Source of the DNA: Perkinsus olseni | Lineage: Eukaryota > Perkinsozoa > Perkinsida | DNA length: 64,000 bases | NCBI GenBank assembly: GCA_013115125.1 | Contig: JABANN010000063.1 | Location: 1 to 64,000, forward strand | Direction: 5' to 3' | In this document: in pieces, positions 22,958 through 35,224 of the stretch | Position numbering within the stretch: the stretch's first letter is position 1 | How the letters are laid out: every line of letters begins with the position of its first letter | Made by a program: the position numbers and the translations under genes | The notes under the pieces: model-generated | The model's input: only the letters and a program-made list of their open reading frames with translations | What the model was told of the DNA's origin: nothing | Database searches by the model: none

Positions 22958-25900
22958 ATGGGATTTCTGGACGTTCATACTCCTATTCAATTTCGGGAGG
23001 CAAAAAAATACCACGAGGTGAGCGGAGCGAAGTTGAACAGATAATTTTGTGGCGCGTGAAATATTTCACTGTCTGTCCACTCTTTCAGTCCATTAAGACG
23101 GATGCCATCGAGCAACTTATAAACGACTGGAAGCGGGCAAAGGATTGGAAGAAGCCAGTGGAAGAGCTCCACTGGGGAGATGAGGTACCTTGCTGGTGTC
23201 AGATCGCTTGATACCTCTTCTGTGGAATGCATGCTTCAACCTTGGATACCCTTCCGACCGGTAGGACTGTGAAATGTGTCTTTATCGTCCCGAATGGTTA
23301 CCGGTTATTGAATGTCGTGACTTAACTCGAATGGTCGACCAATTGATTTCGTCGTTGATGTTTTGAATGATGTAATCGGATTGTAATCGTCTGCGTAGGT
23401 GAGGCGTTATTCGACTTCTTCGGTATATCTCTCCTCTGTGATGTATGCTGGGGATTAGACTCGGTGTGGGTGGAATTTGCGTATTTGTCCTTCCTTCCAT
23501 CAGATGGAGTACATCTTGACGTCAATGCCCTCTGATGGTGTGACTCCTCCTAAGCCGTATTACTATGCTAACAAAGTTCTCGACAAGCTGCACGAGGTGG
23601 ACTCAGACACGTGGAAACCTGAGTAAGCGTAGGGTTACTGTTGGTGGCGAAAACCTGAAAAGGGCGGGGTTCAAGGTCGGAATCCTTTTCATTTTCGGAT
23701 TCGAGGAATCTTGTTTACGACCGGATCGCGGCACGGGTTTTTCGTATAGCGGGTCTGAGTTTTCAAGGTTTCGGTGTGGATCTTCGATAGGATAAACGGA
23801 ATTTGTGGTATAGAAAGAAACTCTATCGCTGACCTTTTAGGTATGCCTCTTATATGATAGAGGGTGTGAAAGTTCCACCTCTTCTCCTGGCGGAGAACGA
23901 TATTGCCAAGCAAGTTTTGTCCAGTCTGATGAAGCGACGGCGTACCGCTGAAGCGGCGTTGCCTGAGGATGTCCATGTTATGAGCATTCCGGCCTTCCCT
24001 ACACTGGGCGCGGAGTACACCCATCGTGACGATCATCTCAAGGGACCGACGGCTGAGAGCATTCTTGTTCCGGATGATGTCATCACACCTCATGTTCGAT
24101 TCCAGACTTTGACCAAGTCCGTCAGAGCTCGCAAGGGTGCCAAGGTACTAACGGCGTTACTCCTCCCTGGGCCGTCCTGTATGCGTTTCACTGACTTGTC
24201 ATAGAGAGCAGTCATGAGCGTTGGTCTGATGGGCTGTACATATCATGGGATGTTCGTCAGTTTGAACTGTCCGGTTTCGACCTTCAACTTCGGGCGTATC
24301 TTACTGGGTCGTATATATTTTATTCCGTGCTATTAACGATGTAGCGTGATTGGGGTAGTTTGGCTTTTGATCTTCATTACCACCATTAACGACTTGTGCA
24401 TTGGTGAAGATTGTGTTCGTTTAGGTCGCTATTGCCCCTCCACTATATAAGGACATCAACACCGTTTCCACCGGCAGCGTCGATTTTAACCCAGCCAAGA
24501 CGCCGTGGCAATTGAGGAAGACGGGACTTGATCAGTCTCGGGATCCCCTTAAGGACAGGGTCTACCTGGACGCAACTGTTTTTGGCTTCGGTCAGTGCTG
24601 TCTGCAGGTGAGTGTCGACAAGAGGGTTACCACTCCATCGCACTCATGTCTTTCGAGTGTGTCGCCCGACATACAGTGTGAATCATTCTGGCCTGTGTAG
24701 TTTAGTCGAGCACTTGTGGTAGATGTATTAGTTGAGGAAGTGCGATGGATTTCGGACTCACCCTGGCAATCTCCAGACTCTTTATCAGAAGGATCATATT
24801 ACTAGTCTTTCCAACCTCACACCTACTCGACGTGGCACCGAATCGCATCCTTGAGTATATAATGTCTGTTAGTGTACCTTCGAAGCGCCCTCGTTGCCGG
24901 CTGCCCGCGTTCTTCACGACCAAATGTGCGTCCTAGCGCCGTTGTTTTTGGCTTTGAGTGCAGCTGCTCCCTTCCAGAGAGGTAATAGTAGTCCATCCAG
25001 CTGGAGAATGAGGAATGCCTTGTGCATTATCGTAGGTTTGGTGACGGACGTTGATGCTCGGTATGAGCTGCTATCACAGTGCGTTGATGACAGGACGGTG
25101 GAGGAAGCGGATCCGAAGAACCCTGAGTTCAAACAGCAGGGAAGGATGCCCGAAACCATCCACCGGTAGGCGTTTTCGGGGATATTTTCGTGTCTCCATG
25201 ATGGAAGTGCCTTCGGAATTGTGCGTGTTTTTGCAAAGTTCTCGACCGATGTTGGATAGCTAGAAGTGTCGGACAGAATTCTGCGTCGAGAATGACTGAT
25301 TTCTTGCTAGTGGTTTTCAGTAGCGCCAGGAGAGTATCGTTTTTCCTCTACAGCGGAGTGAAGCTGCGTGCTCTTGCAGGTACATCAGCACTAGCGCGCC
25401 TGAATCCATGTCGGATTTGGTGGTAGAACACAGAGAGGACCAGAAGCAACGATTGATGGACGCTGGGATGGACGAGGTCTTCGCTGACTACTTTGCATAT
25501 ATATTCTACCGGTAAGTCGGGCTGCTACCTTGTGCTGGTATACTCGAGGGCTGCTCTGCGATAGTGGTTACTCAGCTTGTCCGGTGTCTCACATCGTAAG
25601 GGGTGATGGCGTTCGGCCTGTGTCGCCAATTGTCAGAAACTTTGTTCGAAGCAGAGACCTATTATTGTAGTGAGCGAGAACGATAAGTTCGTTGCGCAAT
25701 TTTTGACGATACAGAATTAGTGTAGTTCTTGTCTCCGTGCATCGGGTTGCTATATGGTGAGCGACTGATGTTATGCCCATGCTGGTGTTCACAGTACAAG
25801 TGGTGACAGAAGGTCATGGTCGTTGTCTTGTTCAGAGACCCTATGATCATATTCAAGGAACGTATCCATCTTGACAACGACCATTCTATTGAGCACTTCG

Positions 25901-27244
25901 AAGGGATGCACTCGACCCACTGGACTATAGTACTACTTCCACCACGCCTTCATCGTTGGCCTGGATATCTTTTTTTCTGTCTCAGGTGCGCATCAAGCCC
26001 CCGCCGGCTATGCAATATGACATCCATTGGAGGGTCGAGCTTCGTACACCCGATGTCCAAATGACTGATTACGAGAATGCCGCTATCGTTACTGTGGCTA
26101 CGTTGTTGGCCAGAGCGATCGTTAGACGGGCGGAGGGGCCCGATGGCAGTGCTGGTGGACAGGTAATAAATTACTCGGCTATCTGCGCATAGCTGCTATA
26201 GTATGTTCGGTGGAATCTCTTGCTCATTATGGGGTCTTGTGAGTGTAAGCTGTGAAGTGCTAGGTCAAGCAGTAAGTGTCTAACTCCAGCGCACTTCTGC
26301 TGCAATTCTATAGTATCATATGTGCCATACTGGTTGAAAAATGTTGAGCTTTTGAGGGAGTATTTTTCCTTTATTTTCATTATCAATGGTTCTCTTATGT
26401 GGGGATACTTGCCATTTGTCTGATGTCTAACTTCCCTCAGGTGTCTGGTTTGATCCCTATCTCCAAGCTGCGGGAGAACATGCTGCGATCACAGCAGCGT
26501 GACGCACTCCGATGTGGCAAGTTTTGGTGGAATCATGAGGGCAGTATCATTGAGACATCAATGGTTGATATATGGTGAGTTGGTGCATCTGGCTTTTCTC
26601 TCTTGGCGAGAGAAGCTTCCCAGCTTGTGGATTCTTTGGCTGTCTTACACGCATACTCGAACACCAGCGATATTCGTCAGTGAGTTGGTTAACGAGTTGT
26701 ATCGTTACTAGCATATTATATCAATTATTCTTCTCGAAGGGGTCTCTTGGCATTTGCCCGTCCAACTGTGTTTATGAATAGTCGTTTGAGTTGCTTTGTA
26801 CTCGCTTACTGTTTCCGGCGGTTCTCACTGGAGAGTCGAGCCAGTTAAGAGGCTCGGAATGTATCAGATTGGTGTGTTCATAGGTGTTCCCCTGGAGGGT
26901 TGCTAGACGTGTGCCGAAGTGAACTTCAGAAGGGAATGGGTGATGCGGCGGAGACTTCTCTAGACGCTGAGCTCATCAACTTTATCGAGGCACGTACAAG
27001 AGGCAAGGTGAGTGTTATCGGTCGCGTCTTGTGTGCTTTTTGCGAAACACTTGTGTTTGGCGGTCAGGTGGTCACCGGTGCCCAGTGGCTGCGTGAACGA
27101 CTGATGAGATCTCCGAATTATCATCGAGACTCTGTCATAACGCCTGCTGCTGCGCGAGAGATCATGGACCTCGTCATTCAGTTGGGCGAGGCCGAATCAT
27201 ACAGCGACCTTAAAAAGATCGCTCCCGAGATGTTCGACTTTTAG
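22958..27244 (+). CDS. GCLC: Glutamate-cysteine ligase catalytic subunit (gamma-glutamylcysteine synthetase), ~13 exons
   Basis: Catalyses ATP-dependent joining of glutamate and cysteine, the first and rate-limiting step of glutathione synthesis, in the cytosol. Eukaryotic GCLC blocks appear in order. MGFLDVHTPIQFREAKKY is the start at 22958. KTDAIEQLINDWKRAKDWKK then HWGDE (metal-binding acidic motif) is at ~23095-23183. YASYMIEG is at ~23845. VYLDATVFGFGQCCLQ is at ~24560-24606. FEAPSLPAARVLHDQM to FLALSAAAPFQR is at ~24870-24980. CVDDRTVEEADPKN is at ~25080. ISTSAPESMSDLVVEHREDQ is at ~25385. IHLDNDHSIEHFEGMHSTHW is at ~25865. VRIKPPPAMQYDIHWRVELR then VQMTDYENAA is at ~25985-26080. LIPISKLRENM is at ~26450, and the C-terminus ends at 27244. 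Introns are about 45-350 nt. No second subunit gene is seen here. Confidence 0.93.
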
Positions 27245-27256
27245 ACTACTGCTGCT

Positions 27257-27277
27257 TTCTTCTTCTTCTTCTTCTTC
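27257..27277 (+). repeat. (TTC)n microsatellite in the GCLC 3' flank
   Basis: About seven TTC units begin 13 bases after the GCLC stop codon. It is probably in the 3' UTR. The remaining stretch to 27890 (about 610 bases) shows no supported gene and should contain the promoter of the SELENOF-like gene. Confidence 0.85.
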
Positions 27278-27890
27278 TTTCCTACTGTTACACGATGTGC
27301 CCAGCGGCATGTTAACTAGTATGTCAAATACCATTAATAATAACAACAAACAAGAGCGACAATTCTGCGGCTCTTTCGTCGCTGAGAAGGGGCCGAACGA
27401 AGCTAGAGGTGTCAGTAAAATACGGTCACCGTCGTAGCTGTTGTGACGAAGTTCCGGAAGATGGTGTAGCGAACCATAAACAGCTGTCAACGTTAGTCTA
27501 TGCCGCAAGGAGAGTGATGCTGTGTGGTGTTACTAAATAGAGGGGTTTGATTTTGTGGCGCGCGGTCATAGCCTTCAGCCTGGTTAGTGGCGGTGACTAA
27601 ATATTTTTATTTGCGGAATTGGTGTTCGCGGTGGTGCGCCAGAAATGAGCGTTTCATCGTACGAATCCTTTACGGAGAAATACGCTTTTCTATGATTTGC
27701 TTCCTCTGCATGATTGAGTGGCCGTGTTCTAATGAAGGAAGACGGTCACAACGCTAGGAGCGGGGTGAGTCTTCAGGTCGGGCGCAGGTTGGTAATAAGT
27801 TGAGGTTGGGGAGGGACAGTCCCTTCAGCGCTATCGCGTGTTGGCTAGTCGTCTTCGTTCGAGTTTTTCGTTGTTTCCCCAACCCGGTTC

Positions 27891-28874
27891 ATGAGAGTGA
27901 ACCTCCTCACGTTGATAGCTCTGGCCACTTGTTACGCTGCCGAGGGAGGAGAGGTGAACTGTACGGAGCTGGGCTTTGACCCGGCTGTTTTGAAGTGTGA
28001 TACGTGCGTGCGGCTGAGTAAGAGGGAAAGAGGGGTGCGTTCGGTATGCTTGGGATGGTCTCTGCTAATTTATTCCGAGAGGGTTGAGTCGAACTGGTGT
28101 CCTTCCGGGTGCTAGTAGCTGGTCGTAACCGATTGAACTGTGCAGACTTGCTGCAAACAAGGCCGCTTACAGTACTCTGTCTTTAGGAAGGAGCCTAGAG
28201 CCTCGGAAAGAGGCTGAGGGTATCGAGAAGGAATGCCGCCAGTGCTGTAATTTGGTGGACGCCTCTGGTCGGAATGCTATTTATAAGAAAGCGGTGAGAA
28301 TTAATCACCTTTAGCAGCGGAGCGGAGCACGTTTTTTTAAGCGTAGGAATTGGTGACCTCCCGGATGGCTCTCGAGGCGCGGCAAGATCTGAGCGACTTC
28401 GTCAATCGGAAGGTGCCCGAGTTGAAGAAACGTGGATATGACATTACTGTTTCGGTGAGTTCATTTTCTGACACCTCTAGCTCCACCTGTCAGTGATTTC
28501 GGGAGAGACTCTTTTTGCATGAGTTTTCCTTGCGTGTCAGACCCGTCGTCTTGTACAAACGGTTTTGGCGCTGACGAAGGTGGATGATGCTGGAAAAGAG
28601 GAGGAAGAGGCTGAGACAGATTATCTAGAGTGGGTGACATCGTTCCGAGTTTCCTCCTAATTCAGATGGGATGATGCACTTCCTCGCGTAATCTGGTGTC
28701 CATCCTTCGCAAGTTCGTCGCTTGCTAATGGCTGATTTTGATTGGTAATTTTGGGTCATCACCTTCCCCAGGGTTTTCGACTGGAAGACCGACGAGTTGG
28801 TTGAATACATCGCTCTGCATCTCGAGCGGAAGGACGCAAGCGACGAAGTAGAGGAGACAGAAGAGGAGCTTTGA
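27891..28874 (+). CDS. SELENOF: SELENOF (Sep15)-like ER thioredoxin-fold protein lacking the CxU/CxC redox motif, 5 exons
   Basis: Homologue of the 15-kDa selenoprotein, an ER protein that partners UDP-glucose:glycoprotein glucosyltransferase in glycoprotein folding control. Predicted exons 27891-28017, 28187-28293, 28347-28454, 28541-28629 and 28772-28874 join in frame to 177 residues. Residues 1-17 are a signal peptide (MRVNLLTLIALATCYAA). The Cys-rich UGGT-binding segment CTELGFDPAVLKCDTCVRL to CRQCC is well conserved. The thioredoxin-like domain follows, ending in VFDWKTDELVEYIALHLE, which matches the family's closing helix. Where relatives carry Cys-Gly-Sec, this protein reads Thr-Ser-Arg (ELVTSRMALEARQDL), with no in-frame TGA. 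An Asp/Glu-rich tail replaces the usual short end. It may be a binding-only paralogue. Confidence 0.78.
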
Positions 28875-29009
28875 GCTGGGTTTTCACAGCATAGTTTGTT
28901 ACACTGGTTCATGTTGCGTTAATGGTCAGTGGGTGGATTTGTGGTTGGTTGAGCCGAGAAAGCCTGACAGCTATCAGTTGCTTCTTCCGCGGTCTGGACC
29001 TGATGTTCT

Positions 29010-31299
29010 ATGAGTAGGAAGGGCTTACCACTGGAAGGGGAGAGAAGTGGTTCTTGTTAGGATCGCCTTTAAAGAGAAATCAACGCTAGCGATTTTCCGA
29101 CATCCCCTGACGATAAGTCTGGCGTTCACTGTTTTATCGTGTATAATCGCTGGCGTGCATGTTGTCAAACACTGGAGGGCGGGGAAGGTGTTCGGCGACA
29201 AGTATTACAGAGGTCTGGTTTGCAGGTAGGAGTTAGGGCTCATGATTGTTGCTGATGAATCTCGTCGTTGGCAGGATTCTGGTAGTGGTACCGGTGTCGA
29301 GCGTATGTTCGATGGTAACGGTGCTTCTGCCTAGTGCTCGATATATGTGTGAGACGGTGAGAAGGAAGCGGGGGAAATGTGGGTTGGATGGGAGGAAATG
29401 GTTGCCATGTGGGAGACTAGGACTTGTGACCTGGACCGGGATGACATGTCGGATTGTTGTGCTAAAATCCAACAGAGTTTGGATGTTGGGTGAATCTGGA
29501 CGTGCCGGGGTTTGAACCCGGAGCCTTCTGCATGCAAAGCAGGCGTGATACCACTACACCACACGCCCTGTGTAGTTAGGTCACGCTATTGTCGCTAGGG
29601 CTCTATGCCATTGTCTTCTGTTATGAAGATGACGCTGCTTTTGGCCTTCCAACGCGTACCCGCTAGTTGAGATGCGACGTTGCTCCCTCTCACGCAGGAA
29701 TCTCCTTTTAACCTCCACCCTCCTCCCACTTATTCAGGTTCGACACATCTATGTATCTTTCGCGCTCTACAGCTTCCTCAATCTCATGATATCATGTCTC
29801 GGTGGGGACCGCCGATGCGTACGTACGGGCGAACACATTAGACCGCTGCGCGAACCATGGAACTCCCAACCTCGAGTATTCTTGAAGCCGAGCTTCGCTG
29901 TGTTCGGGCTGTGTTCATCTACAACTCCTGCTGCCCACGAGACAGGCTAAGCCTGTTCATCTGTGCCCCTGCCAAGGGCCTGCCTCCATCACCAGGTTCA
30001 GCACATGGAAGCAGTACCTGTGCGAAGAGACTACCCCCTGCCACTCAATTGGTGCTTGCCGCCTCCTCAGCTCGACATGAAGTTCCTCACTGCTGTGAGA
30101 GTCTCAGTGCTGCAGTTTGTAGGGCCCGGTGAGCTCACCACGATACCGCCTACCATGCCGTGGTCGTAGGTTTTTCTGAAGCCTCTCTGTGCTGTCGCTG
30201 CTCTCCTGTGTTCCCTACACGGATTGTACAAGGAGGGAGACCTCGGTCTGTGGGCCCCCTTCACGTGGATCTTCCTCGTGGTTCATACCTCCCTCAGCGT
30301 TGCTATGTAGCCCGCTTCCCGCTTCCCTCTCCCCCCGCGTCGTAGCACCCACTCAGGTACGGTCTGGCGACCTTCTACTGGATCCTGCAGGATCTACTGG
30401 AGCCATACCGTCCCCTATCGAAATTCGCCCTAATCAAGCTCATTGTCTTCCTGCCATGGTAGCTGGGATGCTGCATGATCTGATTGCTGCAGCCAAATTC
30501 GCAAGTCGATCACCTCCGGCTAATGTTCAGGTTCCAGTATACACTAGTTGTCGCCGCGTGGTTCATGTTCGGTCGGTCCTTCAGCGACGACACCTACACC
30601 ACCGCCTTAGTCTATGAGGGCCTCCTAGAGTGCGTCGAACTGGTATCCACGACTGCCCTTGACTTTCCCGTATTCATCGTCATTCAGTGCCTCCTTGCAT
30701 GCTTCTTTGTGACGGCCTACCCTGTTGGAGGTAGCTGGATCATCGGGGTCAATAAAGAGTGTCATGATGATGAGATCGAGCCACTTGCCGAGGTATGTCT
30801 ACGTCACTCCCTCTCGCAAGTGCAATGCAGAATCTCTCCGGCCGATAAGTGTCTCGAACCGCGCTCGGACGGCGCTTGAGCGGGTCCAAAGGGCAAGACT
30901 GTCCGGTTCCAACGCGGGCCAGTTGCTTTCAGCAGCCGATGGTGGAACCACCGAATTTGCAGTTTCAATACGACACACCGCCGTGGTCAGCGCAAGTCAG
31001 ATGTGAATATCTTCCAGTTGTTTCAGGATGGTGAAAGGGAGGTATCAGAGAGGTTGAGGAGCCTCCTACTGCCTGAGGACGTATGCTCGGATCTACTCGA
31101 GCCAGTAGGGCACTGTGTTCTCCCCCAGATACTCCATGAGGCCCTCGACGTTGTCACCGGTGGTGGTGCTGGCAGTGCTTCCCGATCGACGAGCAGCAGC
31201 CTTGGTAGAGGCCATCGTGGCGAAAGCAACAGCGTCGCTGTGAGGAGGAGCGTTCAGCATGAGTATGATCAGAGAGCTTCCAATGAAGTCGAGCTGTGA
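29010..31299 (+). CDS. TMEM184/OST-alpha (DUF300) family multi-pass membrane protein, multi-exon
   Basis: Predicted seven-pass membrane protein of the organic solute transporter alpha/TMEM184 family. Ordered segments are LTISLAFTVLSCIIAGVHVVKHW (TM1, ~29110), RILVVVPVSSVCSMV (TM2, ~29276), VRHIYVSFALYSFLN then CLGGD (TM3, ~29740), DMKFLTAVRVSVLQF then FLKPLCAVAALLCSLHGLYKEGD (~30075-30240), TWIFLVVHTSLSVAM (~30270), YGLATFYWILQDLLEPYRPLSKF then LIKLIVFLP (~30360-30460), and GLLECVELVS to FVTAYPVGG (~30620-30730). These match the family's VRILF.VP, YEAFVIYSF, LGG and SPY.P signatures. A Pro/Ser-rich cytoplasmic tail ends at 31299. The start is not resolved; an ATG at 29010 is possible. A tRNA-Ala lies antisense in an intron at 29497-29568. 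Confidence 0.75.
29497..29568 (-). tRNA. tRNA-Ala(UGC): tRNA-Ala (anticodon UGC)
   Basis: Folds on the minus strand as a 72-nt cloverleaf. The acceptor stem is 7 bp with a G3:U70 wobble, the alanine identity element. It has a short D arm, an anticodon loop TTTGCAT with UGC, and a T arm CCGGG-TTCAAAC-CCCGG. The discriminator base is A. The anticodon stem has a C27-A43 mismatch that the copy at 35153 repairs. It lies inside an intron of the TMEM184-like gene on the opposite strand. Confidence 0.92.
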
Positions 31300-31513
31300 C
31301 CGGCCTCGAACTGTTGTGTTGAGAATCCCGGCCTTCCGCCCAGGGGATGACCCGGAGCCGAGCTGTCGTCCAACTGCCGGAGATTGGTGAGATTAGTTCC
31401 CGTAGAGAATGTCGATTGGTTGGACAGTAACAGGATGCTCGGGCGAGTGTATGACTTGTGCCTGCGTAGCCTCCAATCATCATAGTACCACTGTCTTTTG
31501 ATCCCTACCCTCA

Positions 31514-34500
31514 ATGCTTCATACCCTCATTTTGAGGTGCTCATTCATCGCTTATTGGATGGGTGCTTCATGCCTGGCTGATATCGTACCAAACTACAAC
31601 CCAACCGTGAGCAAGAACAGCAGCAGCCCTCGTGCTCGTGCGGCTACTCTGTCGTTTTCAGCCCCCGACCTTCCCCCGGTCCTTTGCCGCATCTTTCGTA
31701 ATGAAACTGCCGTACATCGACCTTAGCATCCAGATGACAGTACGCCCCTATCCCTCCCTCCCCTCCTTGTATTCTGACTTCACTCAGGTCCGCCAGCTGA
31801 TGAAGTCTGGCATACAGCACGTCGGCTACTATGACGGCCTCGAGCAGCACTTCGTCAACCTGGCGACCGACGAGCTGTCAGTGGGCCCTAGCTCCCCAGC
31901 TCTGATCAGCACTTATTATTAGTTACCACTTCGTCTACAACGGCACTAGGCGTACATGCCTGGACGCCACAGAGCGAGGAGAGTCTCCATCCATGATCAA
32001 CATCTTCCCCGTCATGGAGGGCTTCGAGTTCGTCGGCCTTCGCAATGTAGATCACCATTCGCGTCCTTCGGCCTTGTTTCGTACTGGTCGCTCAGTGATC
32101 GCTTCGCTCCGCCTTTTTTCAGGTTCGTGGCCTACAATGTGAACACTGGAAGAAGAACGTTGGCCGTCCGGGGGAGTACGAGGACTTCTTCTACGACCCC
32201 ATGCTGAAGCGGCCAGTATGATAACCCTGCTCCTTGCCACCAACGACGTTTGGTCAGGTGAAATGGTCAATGCATGCCCGCAACGAGATCATCAGTGCCC
32301 ACTTGGACGACTACGTTGTCAACTACCTCAGCGTACACGACTTAGTTGACAACGGCCGTGAAAAGTAACCTCGAAAATTTCGGCTGCTGCGAGCAGTCCC
32401 TTGATGTAGGTTCGCCCCTCCTTCGGAGTGTGACGATCAACGGGCCAGACACAGGAAGGTGAGGGCCACTGAGGCAACCGTGGTTCATTCTCTCTTTGCA
32501 GGCCTATGCAGTTCCAGAGCCTGGACCGCGGCCACGAGATTTGGATTACGGGGACGTATTCAACTACTTCGGACGCAACACTCGGTCGTCCTTGGGGACA
32601 CTGAATGACTTTAATACGTTCAAGGCCCTTCATCGTCGATCTTATTCTGATAAGGGTAGGGTGCGGTGCTACCGTCACCCACCGCAAAATTACTCATGGA
32701 TGGTCGTCAGACTCTGCGTACGAAACTCGGTTTAAGGCGAACCAGGCCTACATCGACAGGGTCAACAAAGCGAATAACGGAGTCAGACTTGAGCTCAACA
32801 GCTTTGCTGATGGCCTCAACCAGCCGCCGAAAGGTGACACTTATAACCTGCCAGTGCCGCCTTGTGCTGCTCTATCAGTTTAATGCGGTAGCTACTTAGC
32901 CTGCTAAATTACTAATGCCTTCCTCGTCTCCCTTTTACTGTTTTACAAGCTTGCTTGGTTATAGCCAATCCATCAGCGCTATCATCAGTCATCGCTGTCT
33001 CAGGCCACAGAGCACGCAACGGGCCGAGGCCTCATAGCCATGCGTCGAAATGGAACCTGTTGCCTGCTGACGTCCCTCTGCCTGACAGGTATGTGAGCCT
33101 TTCGACTCTGAGACAAAGGTTGTTTTCTGCGCTGGATAATGCGCACTTCCGGGCCAAGAATTATTTTTGAGAAATAATGAGATCAGCCGAAATCGCCTTT
33201 TGCCCCCAACTCACTTTTTGTCGACTGGTACAAGTCGCAAGAAACTAGTGGTGAAACGATCGAGTTCAACGCCGGTGATATTTACCAGCTCATTCAGCAC
33301 TGTCCGTTTAGGTGGGATTGGAGGGACCATGGTGCGAGCCCACCAGTGAAGGTGAGCATAATGCCGAGTGTGGGCGTCGAACCCGGGTCTTTTCCAGGAC
33401 CAGGGCACCTGTGGAAGCTGCTGGGCTTTCGCAACCATAGGGGCCATTGAATCGAGGCAGAAGATCGTTAACGGGGCTAGGGAGAAGCTAGCAGAGCAGT
33501 TTTTGCTCGACTGTGAGGTCCCGGCAACTCACCCAGGCCCAGTTCGCTCCTCTCCAGGCACCTGGAACGAGATTAACGGCGCATGCTTGGGCGGCAACGC
33601 TGACCTCACCGGTACGACACTTCTGAACACTTTCCAGGGCTTTGTCCCACTGGATTCGGAATACGGCAAGTACCTGTCAGCCGCGTCTTACTGCAAGTAG
33701 GCCCACAACCCGCAGCCCGCTGAGCAGCGGGGTGACCACCGCCATACATTATAACGTTATCTGCCGTGCATGCAACGGTTTGCCTACCCTTTCAGTGATG
33801 CATTTCTACCCCACCGTTTGCTGTTAGCATACGACTAGTCATAAGCTTACTCGTTCGGCAAGACTGTGTCATAATGCTCTATCACTGGCTGTGATTCACG
33901 GGACCCACTTCGCCTGGTTGGAGTGAACGATGGATTTCCCGCAGGCACATCCGCTCCATGGCCGGAATACAGATTGATGGTTGGGTGCAGCTACCTACCG
34001 GAGCTGACGAGGATATCATCAAGAGGGCTCTCGTTAACAACGGTCTGCTCGCTATCTCGTTCTTGGTCACTGACCAGGTAGGGTGAGTCCCTGCTACCCT
34101 TGTCCAGCAGTCCTGCATCTCAGACGACCTTCTACCGCAGTGGCGTCATCAACGATCCGACTTGCAAGGACGTGCAGAATACTGACCACGCGGTGAGCTC
34201 TCTCTCCGCATCTTTCTCGTGGAGAGATCGTGTTATGCGAAACTATTCCGTTCACTAGCTTCGGTTTAGGTCAACTTGGTCGGCTACGGCACAGACCCGT
34301 CCTCTGGACTGGACTACTGGTTACTGCGTAACAGTTGGAGCACCAACTGGGGTGATGAAGGATATTTCAAGGTGGGACGGTCTCGTCGGGTTGAAGTCAT
34401 CGATGTGTTTCAGATTGTTCGCGGCGAGAGAGATTGCGGCATATCTTTGGATGTGTCTTATCCAGTCATTCGCCGTGATGCTGAGAACTCAACCTCATTC

Positions 34501-34590
34501 TACCAGTCACCTCACGCTGCCCATATGATTTACCACGGACCTGAAATCAGTAGGTTTGATAGCAGCGCACCGAGTTGGGCGCTTCGGTAA
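31514..34590 (+). CDS. Papain-family (C1A) cysteine protease of the 26/29-kDa type, multi-exon
   Basis: Secreted or lysosomal cysteine protease. The ATG at 31514 opens a signal peptide ([18 protein letters not shown]). A large N-terminal domain follows: [42 protein letters not shown] (~31930-32200) and [20 protein letters not shown] (~32260-32330). Its motif order matches the insect 26/29-kDa protease and Dictyostelium counting-factor-associated proteases. An I29-type propeptide ([40 protein letters not shown]) is at ~32615-32830. The mature enzyme keeps the oxyanion Gln and catalytic Cys ([11 protein letters not shown], ~33395-33430), the His (DHAVNLVGYG, ~34185-34290) and the Asn ([14 protein letters not shown], ~34330-34370). 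All catalytic residues are present, so it should be active. Exons are linked by short GT-AG introns. Confidence 0.88.
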
Positions 34591-35152
34591 TCTCTAAGTG
34601 TAGCCCTAGCGTATGGAGGAACGATGATATGCTAGGGTTACGATAAACTACTATCGTGTTGAATAGTGTTTGAGCGACATTGTGTACTTGGCCGCGCATT
34701 GAGGTATCAGAGGGTATCCGTCCTATCAATGCAGGTTCTGCTACCACCCTTAAAGACGGCGAAGCAAGTAAAGATGCTGTTGTGCTCATGTGAGCCTTCA
34801 AGGGGAGTCCCTTTAGGGGACTGTGTTATTGTCTATGGTGAACAGTTAGATATGACTTGTTATCTTTCGCTTGCAGTACTTCCAATTGTACATGCAAGCG
34901 CATTGCAGCGGGCGTTATGCATGTCGTCTGTGCCGGACGATTTAGATATGGTGGAGTATAAATGCTGCTTTTTATCCATATGAAATTGTCATTCAATTCT
35001 GCTACCGTTCATATCAGAGCGGATTTCTGGTTTAAGAGCGTCTCGTTTTGCCACGACGGAGTTGTCGCGTTATCTTCGAGCGTGCGGGATGAGACTGCTG
35101 GCTATGAGGTGACCGAGGACTCATCCGTACTGAGCAGCTTACTTCGTAGCAA
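34591..35152. other. Intergenic
   Basis: About 560 bases after the protease gene, with no supported gene. Open frames of up to ~105 codons on both strands have no recognisable features. Confidence 0.4.
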
Positions 35153-35224
35153 GGGCGTGTGGTGTAGTGGTATCACGTCTGCTTTGCATGCAGAAGGCCC
35201 CGGGTTCAAACCCCGGCACGTCCA
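35153..35224 (+). tRNA. tRNA-Ala(UGC): tRNA-Ala (anticodon UGC), second copy
   Basis: A 72-nt cloverleaf nearly identical to the copy at 29497-29568. The 7-bp acceptor stem has G3:U70, the anticodon loop is TTTGCAT, the T arm is CCGGG-TTCAAAC-CCCGG and the discriminator is A. Here position 27 is T, giving a fully paired anticodon stem (TCTGC/GCAGA). It stands in an intergenic region, not inside an intron. Confidence 0.94.
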
